Assembly: GCF_900156465.1 (NCBI RefSeq) | Contig: NZ_LT707064.1 | Location: 3,983,001-4,047,000, forward strand | DNA length: 64,000 bases | DNA from: Pseudomonas sp. 7SR1 | GTDB taxonomy: Bacteria; Pseudomonadota; Gammaproteobacteria; Pseudomonadales; Pseudomonadaceae | Reading direction: 5' to 3' | Shown: one piece after another, positions 18,408-27,387 of the stretch | Layout: every line of letters begins with the position of its first letter | How positions within the stretch are numbered: the stretch's first letter is position 1 | The notes under the pieces: model-generated | Database searches by the model: none | What the model saw: only the letters and a program-made list of their open reading frames with translations | What the model was told of the DNA's origin: nothing | Program-made: the position numbers and the translations under genes

Positions 18408-18741
18408 GCTGTGCTCCTGTGGGCAATCGGGCTGAGAAAAAAGTGTGGGCGAGCCTGCGGCGACGGGGTTTTGTGCAGTATGGCTCATGGTGCTCTGGAA
18501 TCGTTTCAATCTGTCCTGAGTGTAGGAGCTGGCGCAATGTGGCGATAGGGCCGCCAGCCTGCTCACGGGCATTACCCACAACCCATGTGCTGATCCGCAC
18601 CACCGCTCCTCAGCTAAGTCTTTGCTTCTGCTCGCTAATCCCGGACAATCGCGCCCCTGTTTCGGCCAGGGCGCTGCCTGTCGGGCTTTTCCGACTCGTC
18701 CTGGCCGGGTGCACGTGACCGGACAGCGGAGATCCGACCGG
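18408..18741. other. Intergenic region between divergent dehydrogenase and permease genes
   Basis: About 330 bases separate two divergent genes. No convincing small gene is present. Around 18521-18555 is a degenerate REP-like stretch (TGTAGGAGCTGGC followed by GCGATAGGGCCGCCAGCCTGCTC). Promoters for both genes must lie here, but no consensus pair stands out. Confidence 0.4.
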
Positions 18742-20022
18742 ATGAATGATCAGGCCAATAGCGTCGAAGAGCGCTTTGAAGCGACAGCCCCAGCCACCCT
18801 CAGTCAATGGAGTCGCCACGACACCACCTGGATGCTGGGCCTGTTTGGCACCGCCATCGGAGCAGGCACTCTGTTCCTTCCCATCAATGCCGGACTGGGC
18901 GGTTTCTGGCCACTGCTGATCCTGGCATTGCTGGCGTTCCCCATGACGTTCTATGCGCACCGGGGCCTGACCCGTTTCGTGTTGTCCGGTCGAGACGGCG
19001 CGGATATCACCGAGGTGGTGGAAGAGCACTTCGGGATCAAGGCGGGCGCGCTGATCACCTTGCTGTACTTCTTTGCGATCTTCCCGATCCTGCTGATCTA
19101 CAGTGTGGCGCTGACCAATACGGTGGGCAGTTTCCTGGAGCACCAGCTGCACATCCAGCCGCCGCCGCGGGCGGTGTTGTCCCTGGTGTTGATCCTGGGC
19201 CTGCTGGCGGTGGTGCGGTGTGGCGAGCAGGCCATCGTCAAGGCCATGAGCCTGATGGTCTATCCCTTCATCGTTGCGTTGCTGTTTTTGGCAGTGTTCC
19301 TGATCCCCCACTGGAACGGTGGCATCCTGACCACGGCGTCCACGTTGCCCGAGCCGTCGGCTTTGCTGCACACGCTGTGGCTGGCGATCCCGGTGATGGT
19401 GTTCTCGTTCAACCACTCGCCGATCATCTCGGCGTTTGCGGTGGACCAGAAGCGTCGCTACGGTGTGAACGCCCAGGCGCGCAGCTCGCAGATCCTGTCT
19501 CGCGCCCATGTGCTGATGGTGGTGATGGTGCTGTTCTTTGTATTCAGTTGCGTGCTGACCCTGTCGCCGGCGCAACTGGCCGAAGCCAAGGCGCAGAATC
19601 TGTCGATCCTGTCGTACCTGGCCAATCACTTCAGCAATCGGACCATTGCCTTCGCCGCGCCGTTGATCGCGTTCGTGGCGATTTCCAAATCGTTCCTGGG
19701 GCATTACATCGGTGCCAGCGAGGGGCTCAAGGGCCTGATCGTCAAGAGCGGCCGCCGTCCGGCGCCCAAGACCCTGGATCGCCTGACGGCGATGTTCATG
19801 CTGGTGGTGTGCTGGATCGTCGCCACGCTCAACCCGAGCATCCTGGGCATGATCGAAACCCTGGGCGGCCCGGTAATTGCGGCGATCCTGTTCCTGATGC
19901 CGATGTACGCCATCCAAAAGGTCCCGGCCATGGCCCGTTACCGCGGCCAGGCGTCCAATGTGTTCGTGACGCTGGTAGGGGTTGTGGCAATTACCGCGCT
20001 GGTCTATTCCCTGACATCCTGA
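18742..20022 (+). CDS. HAAAP-family serine/threonine-type permease
   Basis: The 426-residue inner-membrane protein has about 11 hydrophobic segments and belongs to the hydroxy/aromatic amino acid permease family (SdaC/TdcC-like). The landmark near the N-terminus is the GLFGTAIGAGTLFLPINAG segment. The NHSPIISAF segment near residue 225 is also typical of SdaC-like carriers. A role in proton- or sodium-driven uptake of serine or threonine is likely but the exact substrate is inferred. Start at 18742 gives a GGAG site 10 bases upstream. It is a single-gene unit closed by a shared terminator with acnB. Confidence 0.85.
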   Translation: MNDQANSVEERFEATAPATLSQWSRHDTTWMLGLFGTAIGAGTLFLPINAGLGGFWPLLILALLAFPMTFYAHRGLTRFVLSGRDGADITEVVEEHFGIKAGALITLLYFFAIFPILLIYSVALTNTVGSFLEHQLHIQPPPRAVLSLVLILGLLAVVRCGEQAIVKAMSLMVYPFIVALLFLAVFLIPHWNGGILTTASTLPEPSALLHTLWLAIPVMVFSFNHSPIISAFAVDQKRRYGVNAQARSSQILSRAHVLMVVMVLFFVFSCVLTLSPAQLAEAKAQNLSILSYLANHFSNRTIAFAAPLIAFVAISKSFLGHYIGASEGLKGLIVKSGRRPAPKTLDRLTAMFMLVVCWIVATLNPSILGMIETLGGPVIAAILFLMPMYAIQKVPAMARYRGQASNVFVTLVGVVAITALVYSLTS

Positions 20023-20032
20023 CTGGATTCCT

Positions 20033-20059
20033 TGTGGGAGCGAGCCTGCTCGCGATGGC
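20033..20059. repeat. REP sequence after the permease gene
   Basis: GTGGGAGCGAGCCTGCTCGCGATGG is read here. Its core is an inverted repeat GCGAG-CCTG-CTCGC, and the flanks are those of the common Pseudomonas REP type. It sits in the gap between two convergent genes, the usual place for REPs. Confidence 0.8.
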
Positions 20060-20094
20060 GTCAGTTCAGGTTGCATCGAAATTACAGGCATAAA

Positions 20095-20128
20095 AAAACG
20101 CCGCCCCTCGCAAGAAGGGCGGCGTTTT
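20095..20128. terminator. Bidirectional terminator between permease and acnB
   Basis: A perfect 12-base stem (AAAACGCCGCCC / GGGCGGCGTTTT) with a 10-base loop has an A-run on one side and a T-run on the other. It can stop transcription from both convergent genes. Confidence 0.92.
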
Positions 20129-20145
20129 AGTCGAGCGTTGAAGCC

Positions 20146-22746
20146 TTAGGCTTGAACGACCGGGATGTTGGCGTTTGCAGCCGCTTCACGGAACTCGGCG
20201 ATCTGGTCGAAGCTCAGGTAGCGGTATACGTCCGCCGCCATGCTGTCGATCTTGCCGGCGTATTCCATGTACTCCTCGACGGTCGGCAGCCGACCCAGGA
20301 TGGATGCCACGGATGCCAGCTCGGCCGAAGCCAGGTAGACATTCGCGCCGTCACCCAGACGGTTCGGGAAGTTACGGGTCGAGGTGGATACCACGGTGGA
20401 GTTCGGCTCGACGCGTGCCTGGTTACCCATGCACAGCGAGCAGCCTGGCATTTCCATGCGTGCACCGGCCTTGCCGTAGATGCCGTAGTAGCCTTCCTCG
20501 GTGAGCTGGTGAGCGTCCATCTTGGTCGGCGGCGACAGCCACAGACGGGTCGGCAGCTGGCCCTTGACCTGATCCAGCAGCTTGCCGGCCGCGCGGAAGT
20601 GGCCGATGTTGGTCATGCACGAACCGATGAAGACTTCGTCGATCTTCTCGCCAGCGACGCTGGAGAGCAGGCGGGCGTCGTCCGGGTCGTTCGGCGCGCA
20701 GAGCACAGGCTCCTTGATCTCGGCCAGGTCGATCTCGATGACTTCGGCGTACTCGGCGTCCTTGTCGGCTTCCAGCAGTTCCGGGTTGGCCAGCCAGGCT
20801 TCCATCGCCTGGGCACGACGCTCCAGGGTGCGGGCATCGCCGTAGCCTTCGCCGATCATCCAGCGCAGCAGGGTGATGTTCGACTTCAGGTATTCGGCGA
20901 TGGATTCCTTGGACAGCTTGATGGTGCAACCGGCTGCCGAACGTTCTGCCGAAGCGTCGGACAGTTCGAAGGCTTGCTCGACGGTCAGGGTTTCCAGGCC
21001 TTCGATCTCCAGGATACGGCCGGAGAAGGCGTTCTTCTTGCCTTTCTTCTCGACGGTCAGCAGGCCTTTCTGGATCGCGTAGTAAGGGATGGCATGAACC
21101 AGGTCACGCAGGGTGACGCCTGGCTGCAGCTTGCCCTTGAAGCGAACCAGGATCGACTCCGGCATGTCCAGCGGCATGACGCCGGTGGCGGCAGCGAAGG
21201 CTACCAGGCCGGAACCGGCCGGGAAGGAGATGCCGATCGGGAAGCGGGTGTGGGAGTCGCCACCGGTGCCGACGGTGTCCGGCAGCAGCATGCGGTTCAG
21301 CCAGCTGTGGATGATGCCGTCGCCTGGACGCAGGGACACGCCGCCACGGGTCATGATGAAGTCAGGCAGGGTGTGGTGGGTGGTGACGTCGATCGGCTTT
21401 GGATAGGCCGCGGTGTGGCAGAACGACTGCATGACCAGGTCGGCGGAGAAGCCCAGGCAAGCCAGGTCTTTGAGCTCGTCACGGGTCATCGGGCCAGTGG
21501 TGTCCTGGGAACCGACGGTGGTCATCTTCGGCTCGCAGTAGGTGCCAGGGCGAACGCCCTTCACGCCGCAGGCCTTGCCGACCATTTTCTGCGCCAGGGT
21601 GTAGCCCTTGCTGCTTTCGGCCGGTGCTTCAGGCTTCTTGAACAGGTCCGAAGGTGGCAGGCCGAGTTCGGCGCGGGCCTTCTCGGTCAGGCCGCGGCCG
21701 ATGATCAGGGGGATGCGGCCACCGGCGCGGACTTCGTCCAGCAGGACCGGAGTCTTCATTTCGAAGGTGGTCAGGACTTCATCGGTGCCGTGCTTGCAGA
21801 CCTTGCCAGCATGAGGGTACAGGTCGATCACGTCGCCCATGTTCATGTTGGACACGTCGAATTCGATCGGCAGGGCGCCGGCGTCTTCCATGGTGTTGTA
21901 GAAGATCGGGGCGATCTTGCTGCCGAAGCAGAAACCGCCGGCACGCTTGTTCGGCACGTACGGGATGTCGTCGCCGAAGAACCACAGGACCGAGTTGGTC
22001 GCCGACTTACGCGACGAACCGGTACCGACCACGTCGCCAACGTAGGCGATCGGGAAGCCGCCGTTGCGCATTTCCTCGATCTGCTTCATCGGGCCGGTCT
22101 TGCCTTGCTCGTCGGGCACGATGCCGTCGCGGGCCATTTTCAGCATGGCCAGGGCGTGCAGCGGGATGTCCGGGCGGGACCAGGCATCAGGGGCAGGGGA
22201 CAGGTCGTCGGTGTTGGTCTCGCCGGTGACCTTGAAGACCCGCAGGCTGATCTTGTCGGCCAGTACGGGACGCTTCTTGAACCACTCGCCGTCGGCCCAG
22301 GATTGCAGGACGGCCTTGGCGTGGACGTTGCCATTGCGGGCTTTTTCAGCCACGTCGTGGAAGGCGTCGAACATCAGCAGGGTGTGCTTGAGCTCTTCGG
22401 CGGCTACCGGGGCCAGTTCGGCGTCGTCCAGCAGCTCTACCAGGGTCACGATGTTGTAGCCACCCTGCATGGTGCCGAGCAGTTCGACGGCACGCTTCTT
22501 GTCCAGCAGGGGGGATTGGGCCTGGCCCTTGGCCAGGGCGGACAGGAAGCCGGCCTTGACGTAGGCGGCTTCGTCGACTCCTGGTGGAACGCGATTGGTG
22601 ATCAGGTCAACGAGGAAAGCTTCTTCGCCAGCCGGGGGATTCTTCAGCAGCTCGACCAGGCCTGCGGTTTGTTCGGCGTTAAGCGGCTGGGGAACGATAC
22701 CCAGTGCTGCGCGCTCTTCGATATGTTTGCGGTAGGCTTCAAGCAC
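20146..22746 (-). CDS. acnB: Aconitate hydratase B (bifunctional with 2-methylisocitrate dehydratase)
   Basis: The 866-residue enzyme converts citrate to isocitrate in the TCA cycle through a 4Fe-4S cluster. It opens with [16 protein letters not shown] and carries the HEAT-like N-terminal domain of AcnB. The cluster cysteines are in GSCMTN and CSLCMGNQ near the C-terminus. The GTG at 22746 is chosen because this is the normal AcnB N-terminus and GAGG lies about 8 bases upstream. The frame stays open to 22959 but those residues do not look like AcnB. Length is normal for the family. Confidence 0.97.
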   Translation of the reverse strand: MLEAYRKHIEERAALGIVPQPLNAEQTAGLVELLKNPPAGEEAFLVDLITNRVPPGVDEAAYVKAGFLSALAKGQAQSPLLDKKRAVELLGTMQGGYNIVTLVELLDDAELAPVAAEELKHTLLMFDAFHDVAEKARNGNVHAKAVLQSWADGEWFKKRPVLADKISLRVFKVTGETNTDDLSPAPDAWSRPDIPLHALAMLKMARDGIVPDEQGKTGPMKQIEEMRNGGFPIAYVGDVVGTGSSRKSATNSVLWFFGDDIPYVPNKRAGGFCFGSKIAPIFYNTMEDAGALPIEFDVSNMNMGDVIDLYPHAGKVCKHGTDEVLTTFEMKTPVLLDEVRAGGRIPLIIGRGLTEKARAELGLPPSDLFKKPEAPAESSKGYTLAQKMVGKACGVKGVRPGTYCEPKMTTVGSQDTTGPMTRDELKDLACLGFSADLVMQSFCHTAAYPKPIDVTTHHTLPDFIMTRGGVSLRPGDGIIHSWLNRMLLPDTVGTGGDSHTRFPIGISFPAGSGLVAFAAATGVMPLDMPESILVRFKGKLQPGVTLRDLVHAIPYYAIQKGLLTVEKKGKKNAFSGRILEIEGLETLTVEQAFELSDASAERSAAGCTIKLSKESIAEYLKSNITLLRWMIGEGYGDARTLERRAQAMEAWLANPELLEADKDAEYAEVIEIDLAEIKEPVLCAPNDPDDARLLSSVAGEKIDEVFIGSCMTNIGHFRAAGKLLDQVKGQLPTRLWLSPPTKMDAHQLTEEGYYGIYGKAGARMEMPGCSLCMGNQARVEPNSTVVSTSTRNFPNRLGDGANVYLASAELASVASILGRLPTVEEYMEYAGKIDSMAADVYRYLSFDQIAEFREAAANANIPVVQA

Positions 22747-23117
22747 AGTATTACCCTCATCAGTGGTCCCAAATGGGTGTCCGGGACGCTCATCCAGGAG
22801 CCCGCGGTACGCATGCGCGTCGGAGGCTTTTTGAGCCACCATGCCAGCGTTGCCGGGGTTCCTCACAGAAGCTGCTTTCAAAGTTTTACGCCTGCAGAAC
22901 GGGGAGCTGATGAGGGTTGGCGTCGGGCTTTCCCCGCTGGAAAGACCCTTCGCCAACACCGTTCTGAAGGAACGACTGTGCTCGTGACGCTTTGAAAACA
23001 GCTTCTAACGGACATTTGGCGCCTTAAAAGGCTGGCTGATTCTACGGGAAAAAAAGATTAAAGGTAAGTTGGGCCAGCAAGTTTGAAGGGGTGATCAATC
23101 TTAGACAAAGGGCTAAC
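22747..23117. other. acnB leader region with long inverted repeats
   Basis: About 370 bases hold no convincing gene. A 17-base inverted repeat (AGAAGCTGCTTTCAAAG at 22867-22883 against CTTTGAAAACAGCTTCT at 22990-23006, 16 of 17 paired) brackets about 106 bases, within which a smaller CTTTCC/GGAAAG hairpin lies near 22932-22948. On the acnB side this would be promoter or leader RNA. Whether it is a folded leader or two protein sites is not known. Confidence 0.4.
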
Positions 23118-23624
23118 ATGCCGGCCTGTCCTGCTTTTGCGTGTGCGTGTCCTATGCCCAACCAGCTCATCAAGACCCCCTGCGTCGGCCTCTGCTCCAC
23201 TGTCTACGGTGACCTGGTGTGCCGTGGCTGCAAGCGGTTCCACCATGAAGTGATCCACTGGAACGGCTATAACGAGGATGAGAAACGGGCGGTGTGGCTG
23301 CGGTTGGAAAAGCTGCTGGTGCAAGTGATGGTGGCCAAGCTGGAGGTCTTCGAGCCGGAGCTGCTGCGCCAGCAACTGGTGACACGGCAGATCCGCTTCG
23401 TGCCGCAGCAGTCGGAGTACTGCTGGGCTTATCAACTGATCGCCCGGGGCGCGCGGGTGATCAACAACCTGGAAGCCTACGGCATGGTGCTGTTGCCGGA
23501 GTTTCGCGACTGGGAACTGCCCGACTTGCGCGATGCCATCGATCGGGAATTCTTCCTGCTGTCCGAAGCCCACTACCAGCGCTACATCGCGCCGGGTTTC
23601 CTCAAGGATGCGATGGGCGGTTGA
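23118..23624 (+). CDS. DUF1289 domain protein (zinc-ribbon-like, about 168 aa)
   Basis: The protein has a DUF1289 motif near residues 19-36, TPCVGLCSTVYGDLVCRGC, with cysteines spaced C-X3-C-X8-C-X2-C that suggest metal binding. The rest (VWLRLEKLLVQVMVAKLEVF, then YLLPEFRDWELPDLRDAI-like helices) is conserved in pseudomonads but of unknown function. The ATG at 23118 has AAAGGG 6 bases upstream. The next in-frame ATG at 23154 has no ribosome site. It is divergent from acnB. Its stop lies next to the duplicated usp fragment. Confidence 0.8.
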   Translation: MPACPAFACACPMPNQLIKTPCVGLCSTVYGDLVCRGCKRFHHEVIHWNGYNEDEKRAVWLRLEKLLVQVMVAKLEVFEPELLRQQLVTRQIRFVPQQSEYCWAYQLIARGARVINNLEAYGMVLLPEFRDWELPDLRDAIDREFFLLSEAHYQRYIAPGFLKDAMGG

Positions 23625-23630
23625 TCCCCC

Positions 23631-23690
23631 CTCCTGGAGCTTGAGCACCGGCGCATCGCTTTCCAGCGTGTCGAGCACCGCTTCGGCGGT
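23631..23690 (-). pseudogene. Fragment of a universal stress protein gene (partial duplicate)
   Basis: These 60 bases match 25145-25204, the 3' end of the intact usp gene, at 57 of 60 positions. On the minus strand they read TAEAVLDTLESDAPVLKLQE, against TAEAVLDTLESDVLVLKPQE in the intact gene. There is no start or rest of the gene. The fragment and the intact usp gene bracket the orphan gene at 23870-24994, so it looks like the scar of an insertion or duplication event. Confidence 0.85.
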
Positions 23691-23869
23691 CGCTGGGTGG
23701 CTGAGGCCGTCCAGCAGGGGAGGAGCCGCGTCGCTTCTTCTCATGCTCCTGCGGCGTCGGCTCCGTTTATCGGATAGAGCCGTCCACCTGTTGGTTCTGA
23801 CAGTAGCCAGCCTCTCGTTTGCACCGCTCAATAGACTCCAACATCTTCCCCGACAGGAGTTGCGCCACC

Positions 23870-24994
23870 ATGTTCGAGAAAACCGATTCATCGCACGTAC
23901 AAGCCAACCGTCAGATCCAGGTCTTCGACGGCGAAGAGCTCAAGGGAACCGCCAACGTCAGTGACGCGGGTGACTGGAGCCTGACGGTGACCGGGCTCAG
24001 GAGGGGATGGCACAGCTTCAAGGCGCGTGGGCTGTATGGCGAAAATCCTGAGTCGGCGGTGCGCACGCTGGAGGTCGGGTCACGGTCGGATCTGCGGCGG
24101 CCCGTGGTGGTCGAGGCCGACGCGAACGCTCAGGTGGACCCGAGCCTGTTGCCCGGCGGCATTACCGTTCGCATAGAGTATGACGGCATGCAGCCTGGCG
24201 ACCAGGTGAAAATGGTGTTCGAAGGGACCGCCGATGGCAGCGCCACGCAGACCAAGAGCGTCGCGACACCGCCCGCCCCGCTTGAATACGCCATCTCCCA
24301 GGCCACCTTGTTCCCCAACAGCGCGCGCACGGTCCAGGTGTTCTACGAAGTCACCCGCGGCGGACTGCCTTACGGCGAGTCCCTGAGGTTTCCATTGAGC
24401 GTGCTGGGCCTTGCCTGGAACAGTTTCACCATCAATGGCTGGAATACGGAGTCCTTCCAGCCGGTGACCGCTTTTGACGGGGTGTTTTTCGGGCGGACCG
24501 TCAGCCGCGCCGTCGCGCCCGTGGTGTATTCCTCCTCCAAGGCGGAGGTAACCGTTGACGGTTCAGGGAAAGTCACCTTTGCCCGCGCCTGGACAGGCAG
24601 CGTCACCCTTACTGCCCGCGATGCTGGCGGGCGCTCCATTGCCTATACCCTCAACGCCCCCAGTAAATGGTTCCTGATGGAGACGCTGGCAATACGCACT
24701 GTGGCCGAGCATTATCAGTTCGTGCAGGCCAATACCGCCAAGGGTTATCGAGCGGCCAGGATCCCAGATTACACCTTCCACCTTACGAGAAAAGTGGGGC
24801 GGCTTTGGAGTGAGTGGGGCAATTTGACAGCGTATGGTTGGTCAAATACTCCAGGTTCTATTTGGCTAGCAGACGACCCGGGTGGTACTACCATGTGGCG
24901 GGATCTCAGTAGTGTCACAAATGGACCTCACGCATCCATAGAGAGTCCAGGCACATCCCGCTGGTGGACAATCTGCTACCGCAACAACCCATAG
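23870..24994 (+). CDS. Orphan Ig-like protein with invasin-type C-terminal domain
   Basis: The 374-residue protein starts at ATG 23870 with AGGAG 10 bases upstream. Residues about 15-70 form a bacterial Ig-like repeat (QIQVFDGEELKGTANVSDAGDW). Further beta-rich regions follow, including a region near residues 190-265 like Ig/BIG2 modules. The last 90 residues (LWSEWGNLTAYGW, GSIWLADDP, ending in WWTICYRNNP) resemble the lectin-like tail of invasin/intimin-type adhesins. The base composition drops in AT-rich direction over this tail. There is no signal peptide, barrel or secretion domain, so it may be the passenger piece of a once larger adhesin or be carried by another system. Function is not assignable. 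Confidence 0.55.
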   Translation: MFEKTDSSHVQANRQIQVFDGEELKGTANVSDAGDWSLTVTGLRRGWHSFKARGLYGENPESAVRTLEVGSRSDLRRPVVVEADANAQVDPSLLPGGITVRIEYDGMQPGDQVKMVFEGTADGSATQTKSVATPPAPLEYAISQATLFPNSARTVQVFYEVTRGGLPYGESLRFPLSVLGLAWNSFTINGWNTESFQPVTAFDGVFFGRTVSRAVAPVVYSSSKAEVTVDGSGKVTFARAWTGSVTLTARDAGGRSIAYTLNAPSKWFLMETLAIRTVAEHYQFVQANTAKGYRAARIPDYTFHLTRKVGRLWSEWGNLTAYGWSNTPGSIWLADDPGGTTMWRDLSSVTNGPHASIESPGTSRWWTICYRNNP

Positions 24995-25105
24995 ACCCTG
25001 GGCCGCCAGTCGCAGGCAAGTGAGCGACTGGCGGCATCCCCCCGATAGGCCCCCCCACATACGCCCATCAGTTCGGTCGCCATGGCGATTCTCGAATGTC
25101 CAGGA

Positions 25106-25969
25106 TCATTCCTTGACCGCCAGCTCCACCAGGTGATCCTCCACCTCCTGGGGCTTGAGCACCAGCACATCGCTTTCCAGCGTGTCGAGCACCGCTTCGG
25201 CGGTGTTGCCGATCAGGACCCCTGACAATCCCGAGCGCGCCACGGTGCCGATCACCGTCACGGCCGCTTCGAGCCGGCGTGCCATGTAAGGGATCAGGAC
25301 GTCCGCCGGGCCCTCTTCGATGTGCAGGTGCTGATCGTCGATATCGAATTCGGCCTGGAATGCCCGGCATTGTTCGCGATAACGGGCTTCGATGGTTTCC
25401 TTGAGCTGGAACGTCGGGTCGGCGGACGACAGCATCGGGGTGGGATGGGCGCTGATCACGTGAAGGTGCGCCTTGGCCAGGAGTGCAATGTCATAGCCAT
25501 GATCGATGATGGTGTTGTGCAGGTGCCGATGTTCCTCGTCGGCATTGCCCACGTCGACGGCGGCCAGGATCACTCTGTCCTTCCAGGAACCTGCGGTTTT
25601 CACCAGCAGCACCGGGGTCGGGCAGTGGCGCAGCAGTTTCCAGTCCGCCGGGGTGAGCAGGGCTTTTTTCAGCGGGCTGTCGGCAAAGTGCTGCTTGATG
25701 ACCAGGCCGCAACCTTCGGCCTGTTGCACATCGATGATGGTCTCGTGAAGGCTCTCGTTCCAGGCCTGTTCCGTGGTGACGCTGTAGCCATCGGCTGCCA
25801 GGCCGGCCTTGAGCACGCTGAGCATGCCGCCGTGGTCATGCTTTTTATCGCAGACCAGCAGATGCAGGTGGGCCTGGGTCACTCCGGCGATCAGCTTGGC
25901 GCGCTTGAGCGCCAGGCTTTCCGAGTGTTCGGGGTCGATGACCACCAGAATGCTGCGAATGGCTTGCAT
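25106..25969 (-). CDS. Tandem-domain universal stress protein (UspE-like)
   Basis: The 287-residue cytosolic protein carries two UspA domains, residues about 3-145 and 150-280. The first starts IRSILVVIDPEHSES and the second DRVILAAVDVGNADEEH. The second domain ends with IGTVARSGLSGVLIGNTAEAVL, the G-X2-G-X9-G-S/T-type nucleotide site seen in ATP-binding Usps. The ATG at 25969 has GGAG 9 bases upstream. An ANR box stands at the right distance upstream, so induction at low oxygen is expected, as known for several Pseudomonas Usps. Confidence 0.9.
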   Translation of the reverse strand: MQAIRSILVVIDPEHSESLALKRAKLIAGVTQAHLHLLVCDKKHDHGGMLSVLKAGLAADGYSVTTEQAWNESLHETIIDVQQAEGCGLVIKQHFADSPLKKALLTPADWKLLRHCPTPVLLVKTAGSWKDRVILAAVDVGNADEEHRHLHNTIIDHGYDIALLAKAHLHVISAHPTPMLSSADPTFQLKETIEARYREQCRAFQAEFDIDDQHLHIEEGPADVLIPYMARRLEAAVTVIGTVARSGLSGVLIGNTAEAVLDTLESDVLVLKPQEVEDHLVELAVKE

Positions 25970-26003
25970 GATCGGCGTCTCCAGCAATGAAAAGGCAGGG
26001 TGT

Positions 26004-26052
26004 TGCTCAACTATAGTTGTTGCCGGTCAGTCGTGGACTTGATGCATATCAA
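26004..26052 (-). promoter_or_regulatory. ANR-dependent promoter of the usp gene
   Basis: A perfect ANR/FNR box, TTGAT-GCAT-ATCAA, lies at 26039-26052. Reading toward usp, a TATAGT -10 hexamer lies at 26015-26010. This puts the box centre about 41.5 bases from the predicted start site near 26004, the textbook place for class II FNR-type activation. Confidence 0.82.
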
Positions 26053-26084
26053 CGGCAATGGCTGGTGGTCTGGGAGCAGGCCGG

Positions 26085-26090
26085 TATAAT
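26085..26090 (+). promoter_or_regulatory. Candidate -10 element of miaE
   Basis: A perfect TATAAT lies 40 bases before the miaE ATG. The -35 position 17 bases upstream (CTGGTG) is poor, so this is a candidate only. Confidence 0.4.
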
Positions 26091-26129
26091 CGGCGCCCTT
26101 TGCTGGTCTACCTTTTTTCCGTGAGCCCC

Positions 26130-26735
26130 ATGACCCTTCCCGACATTCATGAATTCCTCGGCTGCCGCACGCCCGATGCCTGGGTCCAGGCCGCGCTGGC
26201 GGATCAGGAAACCTTGCTGATCGATCACAAGAATTGTGAGTTCAAGGCCGCCAGTACCGCCCTGAGCCTGATCGCCAAGTACCATTCCCATGTCGACCTG
26301 ATCAACATGATGTCGCGCCTGGCCCGGGAAGAGTTGGTGCACCACGAGCAGGTCATGCGCCTGATGAAGAAGCGCAAGGTCGGCCTGCGCCAGCTCTCCG
26401 CCGGGCGCTATGCCTCGGGGCTGCGCAAGGTGGTGCGCAGCCACGAGCCGGTCAAGCTGGTGGACACCCTGGTGGTCGGTGCCTTCATCGAAGCCCGCAG
26501 CTGCGAGCGTTTCGAGGCCCTGGTTCCGCATCTGGACGAGGAACTGGGCAAGTTCTATTTCGGCCTGCTGAAAAGCGAGGCCCGGCATTTCCAGGGCTAC
26601 CTGAAGCTGGCCTACCAGTACGGTGATGCCGATGACGTTGCCCGGGTGATCGACAGGGTGCGTGAGGCGGAGCGGGAACTGATCGAATCGCCGGACGTGG
26701 AATTGCGCTTCCACAGTGGTGTGCCGACGCTATAG
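26130..26735 (+). CDS. miaE: tRNA-(ms2io6A)-hydroxylase MiaE
   Basis: The 201-residue di-iron monooxygenase hydroxylates the isopentenyl group of ms2i6A37 in tRNAs that read UNN codons. Ferritin-like metal ligands are visible: Glu in NCEFKA, E-L-V-H in EELVHHEQ, Glu in EARSCERF and E-A-R-H in SEARHFQGY. ATG 26130 is the family start. A GTG three codons upstream is also possible. It is divergent from usp and monocistronic. Length matches the family. Confidence 0.95.
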   Translation: MTLPDIHEFLGCRTPDAWVQAALADQETLLIDHKNCEFKAASTALSLIAKYHSHVDLINMMSRLAREELVHHEQVMRLMKKRKVGLRQLSAGRYASGLRKVVRSHEPVKLVDTLVVGAFIEARSCERFEALVPHLDEELGKFYFGLLKSEARHFQGYLKLAYQYGDADDVARVIDRVREAERELIESPDVELRFHSGVPTL

Positions 26736-26754
26736 ACGCAGCCCCTGCACACCA

Positions 26755-27246
26755 TCAGCCATCGGTCAGGCCCAGGCGTTCATGCCACTGGGCAATCGAT
26801 TCCTCGGGGTAGACATCGAACCGCTGGTCGCCCGGATGCGCTTCGACTTCCACCCAAGGCGCCCTGGACCCCAGCATCAGATGAGTGTGCTCCGGCGGGA
26901 CCGGCAGCGGGGTGTCGATGGCCGAGGCGAAGGGATGGATCAGTTCCGGCCATTCGGGGCTGAACAACCACAGCCCCGAGCCGCACAGGGAGCAGAAATG
27001 CCGTTCGGCACTGCTGCGGTGGGCGCGCTTGTCGCCTTCTTCCTTGAGTCGTGCATGGTAGATCGTGATGTGCTGGCGGCCACGCACCTTGAGACTTTGC
27101 GCGTCGCCGCCCAGGTTGATGGCAAAGCCACCGCCGCCCTGGGTCTTGCGGCAGATCGAGCAGTAGCAGCGCTGGTAAGGGTAGGGGTGGGCGCAGGTCA
27201 GGCTGAATGACACCGCGCCGCAGTGGCAGGAACCTTCGAGCTGCAT
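26755..27246 (-). CDS. GFA / CENP-V-fold zinc protein
   Basis: The 163-residue protein is of the glutathione-dependent formaldehyde-activating (GFA) fold. The zinc cysteines are seen in GSCHCGAV (residues 6-13), CYCSICRK (about 27-34) and FCSLCGSG. It has a perfect GGAGG site 4-5 bases before the ATG. Most such proteins are of unknown substrate, so only the fold is certain. It is convergent with miaE. Confidence 0.85.
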   Translation of the reverse strand: MQLEGSCHCGAVSFSLTCAHPYPYQRCYCSICRKTQGGGGFAINLGGDAQSLKVRGRQHITIYHARLKEEGDKRAHRSSAERHFCSLCGSGLWLFSPEWPELIHPFASAIDTPLPVPPEHTHLMLGSRAPWVEVEAHPGDQRFDVYPEESIAQWHERLGLTDG

Positions 27247-27387
27247 GGGGACCTCCGTCGGCTGGCTTGAGACGTCGGGGTTTTTGACAGCCGATCGAGG
27301 CTGGACGTTCGAACGCTTTCGCCAGCAGGCCTCCCTTTGCAGTGGCCGGCAGTCCCGGGCGTGAGCAAACGGGGTGGGAAAAAAGCA

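Noticed and set aside
20152..22995. Long plus-strand open frame opposite acnB
   Set aside because: It is the antisense shadow of acnB with no family features and no ribosome site.
23058..23891. 277-codon minus-strand frame covering the DUF1289 gene and the usp fragment
   Set aside because: Only its usp-like part is real homology. The rest is antisense to DUF1289, so it is not a gene.
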